Shown: positions 43,783-52,649 of the stretch, piece by piece
Position numbering within the stretch: position 1 is the first letter of the stretch
How the letters are laid out: every line of letters starts with the position of its first letter
Source of the DNA: Paenibacillus amylolyticus
Lineage (GTDB): Bacteria; Bacillota; Bacilli; Paenibacillales; Paenibacillaceae
Direction: 5' to 3'
Assembly (NCBI RefSeq): GCF_001570725.1
Contig: NZ_BCNV01000001.1
Span: 3,596,001-3,660,000 of the forward strand
Length of the DNA: 64,000 nt
Notes under the pieces: model-generated
What the model saw: the letters and a program-made list of their open reading frames with translations, nothing else
The model's database searches: none
What the model was told of the DNA's origin: nothing
Program-made: the position numbers and the translations under genes

Positions 43783-45837
43783 ATGATATTAATAAAATTC
43801 AAAAAAACAATTTTCACTCTCTTGTTGGTCAGCTTTTTAATTCCAGCATGGGACATGGGGAGCATATACGCTGAATCATCTGTCAAGACCCAGACGTATG
43901 AAGGCCTAGATGCCATGTTTGTCCTGGATGTTAGCTACTCTATGAATGAGACCGACAAAGATCGCATTGCCGAAGAAGTTATACATATGTTTATGGATAT
44001 GAGTAGTGGACCTAAGACCCGATTAGGGTTTGTAGCTTATAATGATAAGATCACTTCATCCGTACCACTGATGGATATTTCATCCTCTGGTGCTCGCAAT
44101 AATCTTCGTAGCCGTGTGGATGGCTTAAAACGTTCCGGATATACAGATCTCGGACTTGGCTTACGCCGAGGGTCTAGCCTGCTCGAACAATCGCAGACGG
44201 ACAAACGTAAACCATTTATGATTTTGCTCTCTGACGGAGAAACGGATTTGCGAGGATCGACGAGCAGAACACCTGCTGACTCCTCCAAAGATGTGGAGAA
44301 AGTTATTGAGATGGCACAACAAGCTGGTTATCCCATCTATACTGTGGGACTAAACCGCGACGGTACCGTTAACCCGGCAGAACTGGAGCGTATCGCCAAA
44401 GAAACAGGCGGGTCTTCCTTTATCACCGGAAGTGCGGACGATCTGCCTGAAATCTTCAATCGTATTTTTGCAGATCAGATTCAATCTGTTCTTGTATCTG
44501 TAGCGGCTGTGACTGCAACCGGAGCAATGCAGGAAGTAACCGTGGATATTCCTAACTCCAGCATGGCGGATGCCAACATTATCATGCTCTCTGATCATGC
44601 TGTCTCGGAAGCTCAGCTCTATTATCAGTCGAGCAATGTCAGCTTCATTCGGTCTGATAAATATGCTCTGATGAAGATCATTCGTCCGGTCAAAGGACAG
44701 TTCAAACTGAAATTCAAAGGCCGTAGCGGTGATCTGGTGAAGATTAACCTATTAGGGAACTACAACGTCTCTGCGGTCGCAAATATGGCAACGGAGCAGC
44801 CAGTCAAGGGGAAGAGCATCACATTTGAGGCATCACTCTACGATCAGGCTGTGGACCCTAAACCCATTAAGGACTTGGATGTGTACAAGGGACTGGAAGC
44901 GGAACTCATTGTAACTCCATCTGATGGGAAAACAGAACGTATCCCTTTAACCAATACAGGTAGCGGATTTACGGGTAAATACACTTTTCCCAAGTCGGAT
45001 CTGTACACATGGGGACTGCGGATCGATGGTCCAGACTTTTATCGGGAAATTACTCCGGTTGAAGTAGACATTACGAATCAAGCACCCGTAGCCACCGGTG
45101 AATCCATGGTGTTATCCAAAGACGACAGCAATACAGATATCGACCTGAACAACTACTTTAGGGATGCCAATAATGATCCATTAACGTATGTCCTTGCAGA
45201 CGGTGGAAGTGAGCGCAAACTCGGGGATGCCGTCATTGAAGGCAACCTGTTGCGATGGTCTTCTCTTCACACTGGAAGTTCAACGATCAAGGTGACAGCA
45301 ACGGATTCTGAGGGAGCAAGTATAACTACAGACATTTCGTTGCAAATTCATTCTTTACGTGAAAAGGTACTGCTCTATACAGGATTGGGCCTGCTGCTTG
45401 CTGGTGCTATTTTCGCACTGTACTGGTTCGTATTGAAGCCAAAACCCATATTCCGCGGAAGACTGGAAGGATACTTTCTAGCTACAGCGAACGGCGAGGA
45501 TATACCAGTGACCAATTGGCCTCTCACTTCATTGGAACGCCGAAAAGTAAGTCTCAGTGAACTGTTTGATCGCATGGACATCGGGGTCAAAGTACCGGAA
45601 GCGGGACGAATCTGGCTGGAAGCGGGTAAGAAAGAAACGTTATTGGTACGGCACGATACGAATTGTACGGTTGTCCGAGGCCGAACGTCAGTGAAGCGCC
45701 GACACACGGAAGCCATGGAGTACAATGAAAAGTTGTATATTACGTTTGAGGATGGTGTTACGGAGATCGAAATTCGTTACAAAGCCATCAAACCAAGTAC
45801 CAATATCTATGTAGGACAAAAGAGAGATCCACAGTAA
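43783..45837 (+). CDS. Membrane vWA-domain protein, candidate sensor of the injection system
   Basis: 684 residues. An N-terminal signal/anchor (FKKTIFTLLLVSFLIPAW) precedes an extracellular vWA domain with an intact MIDAS: DVSYS (~46), the threonine-bearing segment near 95, and SDGETD (~150). A beta-sandwich region and a cadherin-like module (DITNQAPVATGES to ATDSEGASITTD) follow. A transmembrane helix (LLYTGLGLLLAGAIFALYWF, ~531-553) leads to a ~120-residue cytoplasmic beta-rich domain. ATG 43783 is chosen as GAAAGGAG lies 14 nt upstream. It is convergent with the kinase gene; Pseudomonas PpkA joins kinase, TM and vWA in one chain. Confidence 0.85.
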   Translation: MILIKFKKTIFTLLLVSFLIPAWDMGSIYAESSVKTQTYEGLDAMFVLDVSYSMNETDKDRIAEEVIHMFMDMSSGPKTRLGFVAYNDKITSSVPLMDISSSGARNNLRSRVDGLKRSGYTDLGLGLRRGSSLLEQSQTDKRKPFMILLSDGETDLRGSTSRTPADSSKDVEKVIEMAQQAGYPIYTVGLNRDGTVNPAELERIAKETGGSSFITGSADDLPEIFNRIFADQIQSVLVSVAAVTATGAMQEVTVDIPNSSMADANIIMLSDHAVSEAQLYYQSSNVSFIRSDKYALMKIIRPVKGQFKLKFKGRSGDLVKINLLGNYNVSAVANMATEQPVKGKSITFEASLYDQAVDPKPIKDLDVYKGLEAELIVTPSDGKTERIPLTNTGSGFTGKYTFPKSDLYTWGLRIDGPDFYREITPVEVDITNQAPVATGESMVLSKDDSNTDIDLNNYFRDANNDPLTYVLADGGSERKLGDAVIEGNLLRWSSLHTGSSTIKVTATDSEGASITTDISLQIHSLREKVLLYTGLGLLLAGAIFALYWFVLKPKPIFRGRLEGYFLATANGEDIPVTNWPLTSLERRKVSLSELFDRMDIGVKVPEAGRIWLEAGKKETLLVRHDTNCTVVRGRTSVKRRHTEAMEYNEKLYITFEDGVTEIEIRYKAIKPSTNIYVGQKRDPQ

Positions 45838-45901
45838 ACTACGTCTTAACGAAGTGGAAATGAAGCACGCTGATGCGAGTTCTCTCTAAAAATATAAAAG
45901 A

Positions 45902-45945
45902 AAACAAGCCAGTTCATCCCTTCAAGGGGACGAACTGGCTTGTTT
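45902..45945. terminator. Bidirectional terminator between vWA and kinase genes
   Basis: AAACAAGCCAGTTC (45902-45915) pairs perfectly with GAACTGGCTTGTTT (45932-45945), with an inner CCC/GGG pairing. It serves both convergent genes. Confidence 0.9.
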
Positions 45946-46017
45946 ATGTTGTTCATACATATAAATGCTATGCTCTCATTTAAGTGCATCCACTTTATGA
46001 ACTCAGGTCACGCCTGC

Positions 46018-47007
46018 TTACGCCGTCTCATGTTGCTTTTTCGGCTCCACTTCATAGACTTGCGTATGTTCATTTTCAGCCAAAGACCATTCCACCGTTC
46101 CAGGTTTACGCACTTTCCACACCCAGGCTTGAACTCGAAGCGAGCTTCTGACCCAAGCCAGAGAAGCACAGCGTTTCTCAGAACGCACCGACAGCCCCCA
46201 ATGAATAACACGTGCAAGCCAAGGATTCACATATTCATTATGTGAACGAACAGATGGCAGTTCATCCTGGAACAACCGTTGCTTCACGTCCATAGGCGGC
46301 TGCCCGCATGTCCAATAATGGAGCAGAGCCGCAAGGCTATAGATGTCCGACATAGGTCCTTGACTGGATTTTTCCGAATAAAACTCCAGCGGAGAATAGC
46401 CTGCCGATGTAAATATCGCCTGTTTCTCTCCAGATTGCATAGGCCAACGGGTCGCTGAGCCGAAGTCCAGAAGTTTGGGCGTACCGTCCTCCATCACCAT
46501 AATGTTGGAAGGTTTCACATCCCGGTGAAGAATGCCTTGCTTATGTATATAATCCAATGTATCCACCAGTGGGAGCAGTGTCTCCGTTATGAATGCAGCA
46601 TCGAGCGCATGATTGTGTTCATTCAGATACTCGGTCAACGTAATCCCTGTGCAGTATTCCATAACCAGATACCCCGTATCATTCGCTTCAAAATGATCCA
46701 AATACGAAACAATATGAGCATGATCCAATGTCGATAACAGTTGGCCTTCGAGCAGAAATGCTGCTAGCAACTCCTGATATTGCCCACTATATCCGCGCGA
46801 TGAGCAGAAGACTCCCCGCTTGTCTGCCTGACGTTCAGCCAGTCGCAGTGGGAAGAATTCCTTAATGGCTACCTTGGCACCTGTATTACGATCTCGCCCT
46901 GCATATACAATAGCCAACTCGCTGCTGGCCAATACCTGTCTTACCTGATATGTATCATTTATAATCACATTGCGTTGCAATGCCATTTTGCAATTATCTT
47001 TTCTCAT
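46018..47007 (-). CDS. Serine/threonine protein kinase (Hanks type, soluble)
   Basis: 329 residues. The kinase subdomains are complete: a Gly-loop with LASSELAIVYAGRD, the lysine in VAIKEFFP, VMEYCTG, the catalytic loop HRDVKPSNIM, LLDFGSATRW, the SAGYSPLEFY activation segment and SDIYSLAALLHYWTCG. It lacks a TM helix and PASTA repeats, so it is not PrkC; the C-terminus is a short Trp/Val-rich extension. It lies next to the vWA gene and the FHA/PP2C operon, which makes it the likely writer of the phospho-threonine switch, as PpkA is for H1-T6SS. Confidence 0.92.
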   Translation of the reverse strand: MRKDNCKMALQRNVIINDTYQVRQVLASSELAIVYAGRDRNTGAKVAIKEFFPLRLAERQADKRGVFCSSRGYSGQYQELLAAFLLEGQLLSTLDHAHIVSYLDHFEANDTGYLVMEYCTGITLTEYLNEHNHALDAAFITETLLPLVDTLDYIHKQGILHRDVKPSNIMVMEDGTPKLLDFGSATRWPMQSGEKQAIFTSAGYSPLEFYSEKSSQGPMSDIYSLAALLHYWTCGQPPMDVKQRLFQDELPSVRSHNEYVNPWLARVIHWGLSVRSEKRCASLAWVRSSLRVQAWVWKVRKPGTVEWSLAENEHTQVYEVEPKKQHETA

Positions 47008-47055
47008 AACAGACCTCTTTTCAACCTTGTCGATCGGAAGACTTTCCGCGTAAAT

Positions 47056-47117
47056 GCATCATTTGGTCCAGCCAGTAAGCAATTCATCGCCAACCATCTA
47101 TATAAACCAAATGATGC
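47056..47117. repeat. 12-nt inverted repeat upstream of kinase gene
   Basis: GCATCATTTGGT (47056-47067) and ACCAAATGATGC (47106-47117) are perfect complements separated by 38 nt, 49 nt upstream of the kinase start. It may be an operator or an RNA stem. The rest of the 47008-47306 gap shows no gene. Confidence 0.5.
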
Positions 47118-47306
47118 AATTTGAAACACCCCTACGCGAAATATTTAAATATTAATGATATCAAGCTTTCTACGATCTACTACTAATCCCTATTCATACT
47201 ATTATATAGAAGAAACGGGTTCTCTTATATAGAGTATCGACATTTGGGATGAATTACTTTATTAAACTGGAAAAATACATTTCTCCATTCAACTATTACA
47301 GCTTTT

Positions 47307-48176
47307 TTAATAATTCTTTTGTAAAAACTGCCCGATTTCCTCGTTCATTTGAACCAATACATCTTGTGAAGGAAAATGTCCTGTATCATACTTGATGGCT
47401 TGAACATTCGGAATAATTCTTTGAGCCCGTTCAATACACTTATCCGCTGGGAAAAATACATCCTTCTCCCCCACCAATAACAGGGTTGGAGACGTATAGT
47501 TCACCAGTTCTTCTTGCTCCGTGAGCTTGGGCAGATCCTGATCTATACTGACGTATTTAAAAAGTTTGCCGATAATGTTTTTGTCCATTTCTTTCATGCA
47601 GTTGCACGACATGGTGTCCGTAATTTTTTGCAAAGAAGATGGTGAAGACGTCATGCGGTACTTGACGAGCGGTAGCGTGATATCCTGAGCTGTTTTGATT
47701 TTGGAATTGACAGCAAGACCCGCAGGAGCAACCAATACGGAGCACGAAATGCGTTCCGGAATATAGGTGGCCAATCTGAGGATAATGCCTCCTCCAAACG
47801 ATGGACCGATAAATGCACTCTTTTCGATATCATAGTGTTCCAGCAGATCCGACACCCATAATGCCAAACTATCAAACCGTGTCGAGATGCTGGCTTCCTC
47901 ACTATAGCCGGGATGACCAATCGTATCAGGAGCAATAATCCGGTATTCTTTAAATAAGGAAGAGAACCATGACAACGTCATCGGATTCACACAATTACCG
48001 CCCTGAAGAATAAATAACGGCTTGCCATCTTGAGGACCTGTTAATAACACATGCGTCTTCCCAAAACGTGTCTCCACATACTCCCGTGTAAATCCCTCAC
48101 CTAACTCATTCAAATAAATCTCATACTCTTCAAGAATGCTACTCTTGCCTTCTTCACTTCTGTAAATGGAACTCAT
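47307..48176 (-). CDS. Alpha/beta hydrolase
   Basis: 289 residues. The nucleophile elbow is GPSFGGG, with strand VLLTGPQDGKPLFILQGGN before it, the acid in LLVGEKDVFF and the catalytic His in YDTGHFPSQD, completing a Ser-Asp-His triad. The ATG at 48176 has AGGAGG 5 nt upstream; the frame opens at 48191. There is no signal peptide. It is a stand-alone gene whose substrate cannot be told. Confidence 0.88.
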   Translation of the reverse strand: MSSIYRSEEGKSSILEEYEIYLNELGEGFTREYVETRFGKTHVLLTGPQDGKPLFILQGGNCVNPMTLSWFSSLFKEYRIIAPDTIGHPGYSEEASISTRFDSLALWVSDLLEHYDIEKSAFIGPSFGGGIILRLATYIPERISCSVLVAPAGLAVNSKIKTAQDITLPLVKYRMTSSPSSLQKITDTMSCNCMKEMDKNIIGKLFKYVSIDQDLPKLTEQEELVNYTSPTLLLVGEKDVFFPADKCIERAQRIIPNVQAIKYDTGHFPSQDVLVQMNEEIGQFLQKNY

Positions 48177-48386
48177 GTCTGCCTCCTGCAAAATATACTC
48201 AAATAACCCATTCTAGTGAATGGACTTGCTAATCAATGGACCAAAAAGATAAAGAGGGCCTGCAGATGACAGGCTCCTCCATATGTTTAACTAATCATAT
48301 TCAGATGATTATAGAGCGGAAACTGGAAATTGTAAATAACGATTCTAATAGACCAGAAATAAAGGGCTCATCTAAAAAAAATATAC

Positions 48387-49040
48387 TTATTTTCGGCCGT
48401 AATCCGCCTTGATTTCGCCCCACTGCTTGGTCTGCCATTTTAGCACTTTATTGCTGTACGTATTGGTCTGGAGCCACTGCTCCGCACGGTCAATCATCAG
48501 CCAGATCTCTTCCGTGGAGTTGTCCCGCGCTAACGTCGTGGCTACTTTTTTCTGCTTCAGCCATTTCATGGCATTGACCGAGTCGGTATACACCGTTTTG
48601 GTACTACCTTCTTTCTTCAGATGTGCTAGAGCATGTACAATGGCCAAAAATTCGCCCAGATTGTTCGTGCCTTTGGAGATCGGTCCGACGGAGAAAATAA
48701 TCTCACCTGTGCGGGTGTCTACCCCTTTGTACTCTACTGGTCCGGGGTTCCCGCGTGTCCCCACATCAACAGAGATGCTGTCATAATCCACTTCCTCCGA
48801 CGTTTCCATGCCTGCACTTCTTCCGCTACTGGCTGACTTCGTCTTCGATGCTCCGCCTGCGCTTGAGCCCCAGTTCCCTTTCCATCCGGCGCGATACGCT
48901 TCTTCTGCAGCCGCTTTGGATTCATACGATTTATATTTTGCTCCGGTAAAATGATCCGTTTGCGCTTTGCAATCCGCCCATGTGTTATATACGCCTGGCT
49001 TCTTACCTTCCCAGACAACATAGTATTTCTGTTTCGCCAC
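48387..49040 (-). CDS. Ribonuclease H with viroplasmin-like N-terminal domain
   Basis: 217 residues from a GTG at 49040, chosen because AAGGAG lies 9 nt upstream. Residues 1-50 (KYYVVWEGKKPGVYNTWADC, AYRAGW) are the small viroplasmin/RNase H1 N-domain that binds RNA-DNA hybrids. After an Ala/Ser linker comes RNase H with catalytic acids in SVDVGTRGNPG, NNLGEFLA, VYTDSVNAMKWL and the final ADYGRK. It cuts RNA in RNA-DNA hybrids, for example at R-loops and primers. Confidence 0.92.
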   Translation of the reverse strand: MAKQKYYVVWEGKKPGVYNTWADCKAQTDHFTGAKYKSYESKAAAEEAYRAGWKGNWGSSAGGASKTKSASSGRSAGMETSEEVDYDSISVDVGTRGNPGPVEYKGVDTRTGEIIFSVGPISKGTNNLGEFLAIVHALAHLKKEGSTKTVYTDSVNAMKWLKQKKVATTLARDNSTEEIWLMIDRAEQWLQTNTYSNKVLKWQTKQWGEIKADYGRK

Positions 49041-49137
49041 TGTGACCCGCTCCTTCATTTGCTACATTCAATACCTTATTGTAAACGATTGGGAGGTCGG
49101 AATGAAAGCAGTGGTTTGTTCTTTTAAAGAAAGAAGG

Positions 49138-49653
49138 TTATGAAAACTCTCCTATGTTTGGAGGATCACCCCATGTCCTCAACATCTCTAAAGCTACTTC
49201 CAAAAGCTTGCTTTGATTGTTTTGCATTTGTAACTCAATGATGTGTTGATACCTAAGTATTTGTGAATCCGATAGCCTATCCATCGCTTGCTCCAATAAC
49301 ATGAATGACTGTGCACTCACTTCCAGACTGGAATCCCCGATAAATGGGATGATGTTCTCTATATGTAGTATGTAATCCAGGTGTTCAAGAGCGTATAACA
49401 ATGTGCCTCTGCTGCCCAAAGACTTGGGGTCTGTTATGACTTCCAATAATGGCTCGACTGCTCGATTATCTCCAATATCAGATAAAGCGATGGCAATTTC
49501 ATTTCGTAATACATTGTTTTCTGTAGATTTTAAAATTTCAATCAGAAAGGTTAATTGAGATGTATCCCTTTTCTCACCAATACATGCTACTTGTTGGATA
49601 GCACCTTCCATATCTCCTTTAGAAAGCATTTCTTGTATTATGTTCGTATACAT
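49138..49653 (-). CDS. HEAT-repeat protein
   Basis: About 171 residues, all helical, with HEAT-like repeat units (LRNEIAIALSDIGDNRAVEP, LLEVITDPKSLGSRGTLLYALEHL, SLEVSAQSFMLLEQAMDRLS). The start at ATG 49653 follows an AGAGGAG 14 nt upstream, and a GTG at 49668 is an alternative. Similar single-gene HEAT proteins act as adaptors or as orphan immunity-like proteins. The function is unknown. Confidence 0.7.
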   Translation of the reverse strand: MYTNIIQEMLSKGDMEGAIQQVACIGEKRDTSQLTFLIEILKSTENNVLRNEIAIALSDIGDNRAVEPLLEVITDPKSLGSRGTLLYALEHLDYILHIENIIPFIGDSSLEVSAQSFMLLEQAMDRLSDSQILRYQHIIELQMQNNQSKLLEVALEMLRTWGDPPNIGEFS

Positions 49654-49860
49654 CGTACGTAATATCACTCCTCTTTTGTTATAAGAAAGGACTACTTAAA
49701 TAACATCGGTAATTTCCTTATTTTAGGATGTAGGATAATAGTCCCTTTATTATGGGACTATTTCACTTACTCCCCTTTCTTCCTTTCAATTGCATAATTC
49801 CTCCAACTCCAGAACAGCCTAATCACAGAGAATATGTGGATCTAGAAAGGAACAACACCA

Positions 49861-50493
49861 ATGGACTGGATATGGAAATCCGTTTTACTTGTACTCATCG
49901 GCATGATTCTGCTGCGGATTGCAGGACGCAAGTCAATCTCGCAGATGAGTGTCGCCACAACAGTCATCATGATCTCCATCGGAACAACGATTGTACAGCC
50001 CATCGCGAATCATGAGCTTGGCAAAGCGATTGGATCGGCATCAGTATTCATTCTGACATTGCTTGTGGTGGAACAATTGCAATTGAAATTTAATGTTTTT
50101 GAACGTCTGATGAGTGGTAATTCCAAAATGGTGGTAGAGGACGGGGAAGTCATTATTCCGAATCTGAAACGTATGCGATATACGATGGATCAACTTGAAA
50201 TGCATATGCGACAGAACGGAATTACAAGTGTAGACGATCTGGAGACGGCAACCGTAGAGCCCAATGGTCAACTTGGTTACGTGCTGAAACGACATGCTCG
50301 TCCCGTGACGATTGGAGATCTGGAAGAGATACTACGAAACTATACGATTACAGGTAACAGTCCAGCAACGGGAGATCAGCCGCAACAACACAACAGCAGC
50401 AAATCTTCAACGCCTAGCGATAACTCCACAGATATTTTCCAAGAAGTCAGCAAAGGTGCTCATGCTCAGCCCGTCGACCCGAAGCTTCAATAG
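49861..50493 (+). CDS. DUF421 membrane protein, YetF-like
   Basis: 210 residues. Three N-terminal helices (WKSVLLVLIGMILLRIAGRK, TTVIMISIGTTIVQPIA, IGSASVFILTLLVVEQLQL) are followed by the cytoplasmic DUF421 domain: MVVEDGEVIIPNLKRMRYTM, LEMHMRQNGITSVDDLETAT and EPNGQLGYVLK. It is followed by a linker rich in Gln, Ser and Thr. B. subtilis YetF and spore germination-linked YdfR/YcaP relatives have the same layout. It is a single gene with a GAAAGGAACAACACC ribosome binding site. Confidence 0.87.
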   Translation: MDWIWKSVLLVLIGMILLRIAGRKSISQMSVATTVIMISIGTTIVQPIANHELGKAIGSASVFILTLLVVEQLQLKFNVFERLMSGNSKMVVEDGEVIIPNLKRMRYTMDQLEMHMRQNGITSVDDLETATVEPNGQLGYVLKRHARPVTIGDLEEILRNYTITGNSPATGDQPQQHNSSKSSTPSDNSTDIFQEVSKGAHAQPVDPKLQ

Positions 50494-50520
50494 ATGCTAT
50501 CTAACCTCTCCAAAAAAACA

Positions 50521-50573
50521 ATAGACCGGCCCTGCGAGCACGCAACAACATCGCTCCAACAGGTACGGTCTAT
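50521..50573. terminator. Bidirectional terminator between DUF421 gene and ABC transporter
   Basis: ATAGACCG (50521-50528) pairs with CGGTCTAT (50566-50573); an A-run precedes and a TTTT follows, so it can serve both convergent genes. Confidence 0.75.
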
Positions 50574-50636
50574 TTTCACTTCAATTGATTATTTACAAGA
50601 TTACTCCACGTCATCCAACCCAAGATATAGTCGTAA

Positions 50637-51404
50637 TCAACGTGTGCTTAGGTAAGCAATACCCAAGCCACCCGTAACCGGGTTCTCATAGATTTCACAG
50701 TCTACATCGAATACCTCACCAATCATCTCGCGAGTCAGAATATCAGCCGGTTTGCCATGGACCACAATCTGCCCCTTTTTCACCACATAGAGATAATCGC
50801 AATATTCTGCTGCTAGTTCGAGATCATGGAGCGCTGCCAATATGCCAATGCCGAGTCCACGGACAATATTTAGAATTTGTAGCTGGTATTTGATGTCCAG
50901 ATGGTTCGTCGGCTCGTCCAGGATCAGGAATTCAGGTTGCTGTGCCAGCACACGTGCCAAGACCACACGCTGTTTCTCTCCACCGGACAGAGACACGTAA
51001 TTGCGGTCTGCATGTCCAGTCAGATGTACTTTTTCCAGAGCCTGCTCCACGATTTCGTGATCCCGTTCATTGTCCGTCTCCAGCATTTTTTTGTGTGGGG
51101 TACGGCCCATCATGACCATCTCGCGCACCGTAAAATCAAAACTCAACTCATTAAACTGGCCAACAACGCCCATATGCCTGGAAACAAGCTTTGGGCTGGA
51201 TTTGAGGATATCTGTATGATCCAGAAAAACCTTGCCTTGCTGCGGTTTGATCACTTTATAGATGCTCTTGAGCAGCGTTGACTTGCCACAACCATTCGGT
51301 CCGATGAGTCCGACGAACTGCTTGCCGTTCACTTGTAATGAAATGTCCTTGATGATGTCCGTGTTCAGCACAGAGATGGATACATTTTCTACGTTCAGTT
51401 TCAT
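50637..51404 (-). CDS. Iron-siderophore ABC transporter ATP-binding protein (FecE type)
   Basis: 255 residues with Walker A GPNGCGKST, signature LSGGEKQR, Walker B FLILDEPTNHLD and H-loop AALHDLELA. This is the ATPase of a FecCD-type importer. It starts 2 nt after the permease stop. The low-similarity C-terminus (EIYENPVTGGLGIAYLS) is usual for this family. It energises uptake of an iron-siderophore or haem-type ligand through the permease upstream. Confidence 0.93.
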   Translation of the reverse strand: MKLNVENVSISVLNTDIIKDISLQVNGKQFVGLIGPNGCGKSTLLKSIYKVIKPQQGKVFLDHTDILKSSPKLVSRHMGVVGQFNELSFDFTVREMVMMGRTPHKKMLETDNERDHEIVEQALEKVHLTGHADRNYVSLSGGEKQRVVLARVLAQQPEFLILDEPTNHLDIKYQLQILNIVRGLGIGILAALHDLELAAEYCDYLYVVKKGQIVVHGKPADILTREMIGEVFDVDCEIYENPVTGGLGIAYLSTR

Positions 51405-51406
51405 GT

Positions 51407-52516
51407 TTAATTTCCTCCAAAACCGTAGCCTTTTTTGACCAGCATATACATAAACATCGGCGCACCAATCATCGCCGTAATAATACCGATCGGCAACTCC
51501 ACACTGGATATGAGGGATCGTGCGATCACGTCCGTCCAGATGAGGAAAATGGCTCCAAACAGTACGGATACAGGCATCACTTTACGATGGTCAGAACCCA
51601 CCATACCTCTCACAATATGCGGAATGATCAGTCCGACAAAACCAATCATGCCACAGCTTGCCACCATCACGCCTGTCACCAAAGCCGTTAACAACATGTA
51701 AAGTCTGCGATATACACTCAGATTAATGCCTAGCGTAACCGCTGCTTCATCCCCCAATAACATCGTATTGAGAACTCTGGACTGCAACAGGAAAAACAGA
51801 ATCGCTACCAGCACAACGATACCGACCAGCGGAAGCTTGTTCCATCCAGAAGCCGCCAGGCTGCCCATGGTCCAGAACGTCACTGTTTTGATGCCTTCGG
51901 CATTGTTGGCAAAATAAATAATAAAATTGGAGAAGGCGCTGCACAACGCGTTAATCACCATTCCGGCAAGCACCAGCTTGACTGACGTCATTTTACCTCG
52001 AATTCCCGCGAGGGTTAGCACCAGCAGAGAAGCCCCCATCGCTCCGGCAAATGCCCAGAAAGCCACCCCCGTCTGACCCAGCCAGCCAATCGCACCGAAT
52101 CCAATAAGAATCGCAAAAGTTGCTCCAAGTGAAGCGCCTGAGGATATACCCAGTATGTAAGGATCAGCTAGCGGATTCTGTACAGCAGCCTGCATAACAG
52201 CACCGCACAAGGCCAAACCTGCACCGATAAACATCGCCATCAGCACACGTGGAAAACGAATCTGCCAAATGATATCTGTAAAGGAGCCCGCTTCAATAGG
52301 TGTTGCCCCCCACTGAAATCCCGTTAGTTTGTATAAAAGAATACGATATGACTCCGCCAGCGGAATACGAACCTGTCCAATGGAAACCGCAATCCCTACA
52401 GAAATAAGCGTAATAATGATTAACACTGCAATCAGTAAAGCAAACCCGGATTTACTATGAATCAAAGACTCTCTTTTTCCCTTGCGCTGTGTCTGAACCT
52501 GAACCGTCTGTGCCAT
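51407..52516 (-). CDS. FecCD-family siderophore ABC permease
   Basis: 369 residues, about ten helices, with the BtuC/FecCD features QNPLADPYILGISSGASLGA and GFVGLIIPHIVRGMVGSDHR, where the latter is the ATPase-coupling loop. A single permease gene suggests a homodimer. ATG 52516 is chosen since GGGGGAAGAG lies 5 nt upstream; the frame opens at 52552. It is divergent from the binding protein, and both share the Fur-box region. Confidence 0.92.
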   Translation of the reverse strand: MAQTVQVQTQRKGKRESLIHSKSGFALLIAVLIIITLISVGIAVSIGQVRIPLAESYRILLYKLTGFQWGATPIEAGSFTDIIWQIRFPRVLMAMFIGAGLALCGAVMQAAVQNPLADPYILGISSGASLGATFAILIGFGAIGWLGQTGVAFWAFAGAMGASLLVLTLAGIRGKMTSVKLVLAGMVINALCSAFSNFIIYFANNAEGIKTVTFWTMGSLAASGWNKLPLVGIVVLVAILFFLLQSRVLNTMLLGDEAAVTLGINLSVYRRLYMLLTALVTGVMVASCGMIGFVGLIIPHIVRGMVGSDHRKVMPVSVLFGAIFLIWTDVIARSLISSVELPIGIITAMIGAPMFMYMLVKKGYGFGGN

Positions 52517-52594
52517 CTCTTCCCCCATCAATTCGCGTAAAATGTAGAACAAATTAAAATTAGCTATTTACAAAGTATTTTCTCGGATTATAAT

Positions 52595-52609
52595 TGAGAA
52601 TGATTATCT
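52595..52609 (+). promoter_or_regulatory. Fur box between divergent siderophore transporter genes
   Basis: TGAGAATGATTATCT matches 13 of 15 positions of the Fur consensus TGATAATNATTATCA. It sits between the permease (start 52516) and the binding protein (start 52650), as expected for iron repression of both. Confidence 0.85.
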
Positions 52610-52649
52610 TTGTCAATTTAAAACATATAGAAAAGGGGTTCATCGTTTA

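Noticed and set aside
48251..48279. Hairpin upstream of the alpha/beta hydrolase
   Set aside because: The stem has a bulge and no T-run on the right side; too weak to call a terminator.
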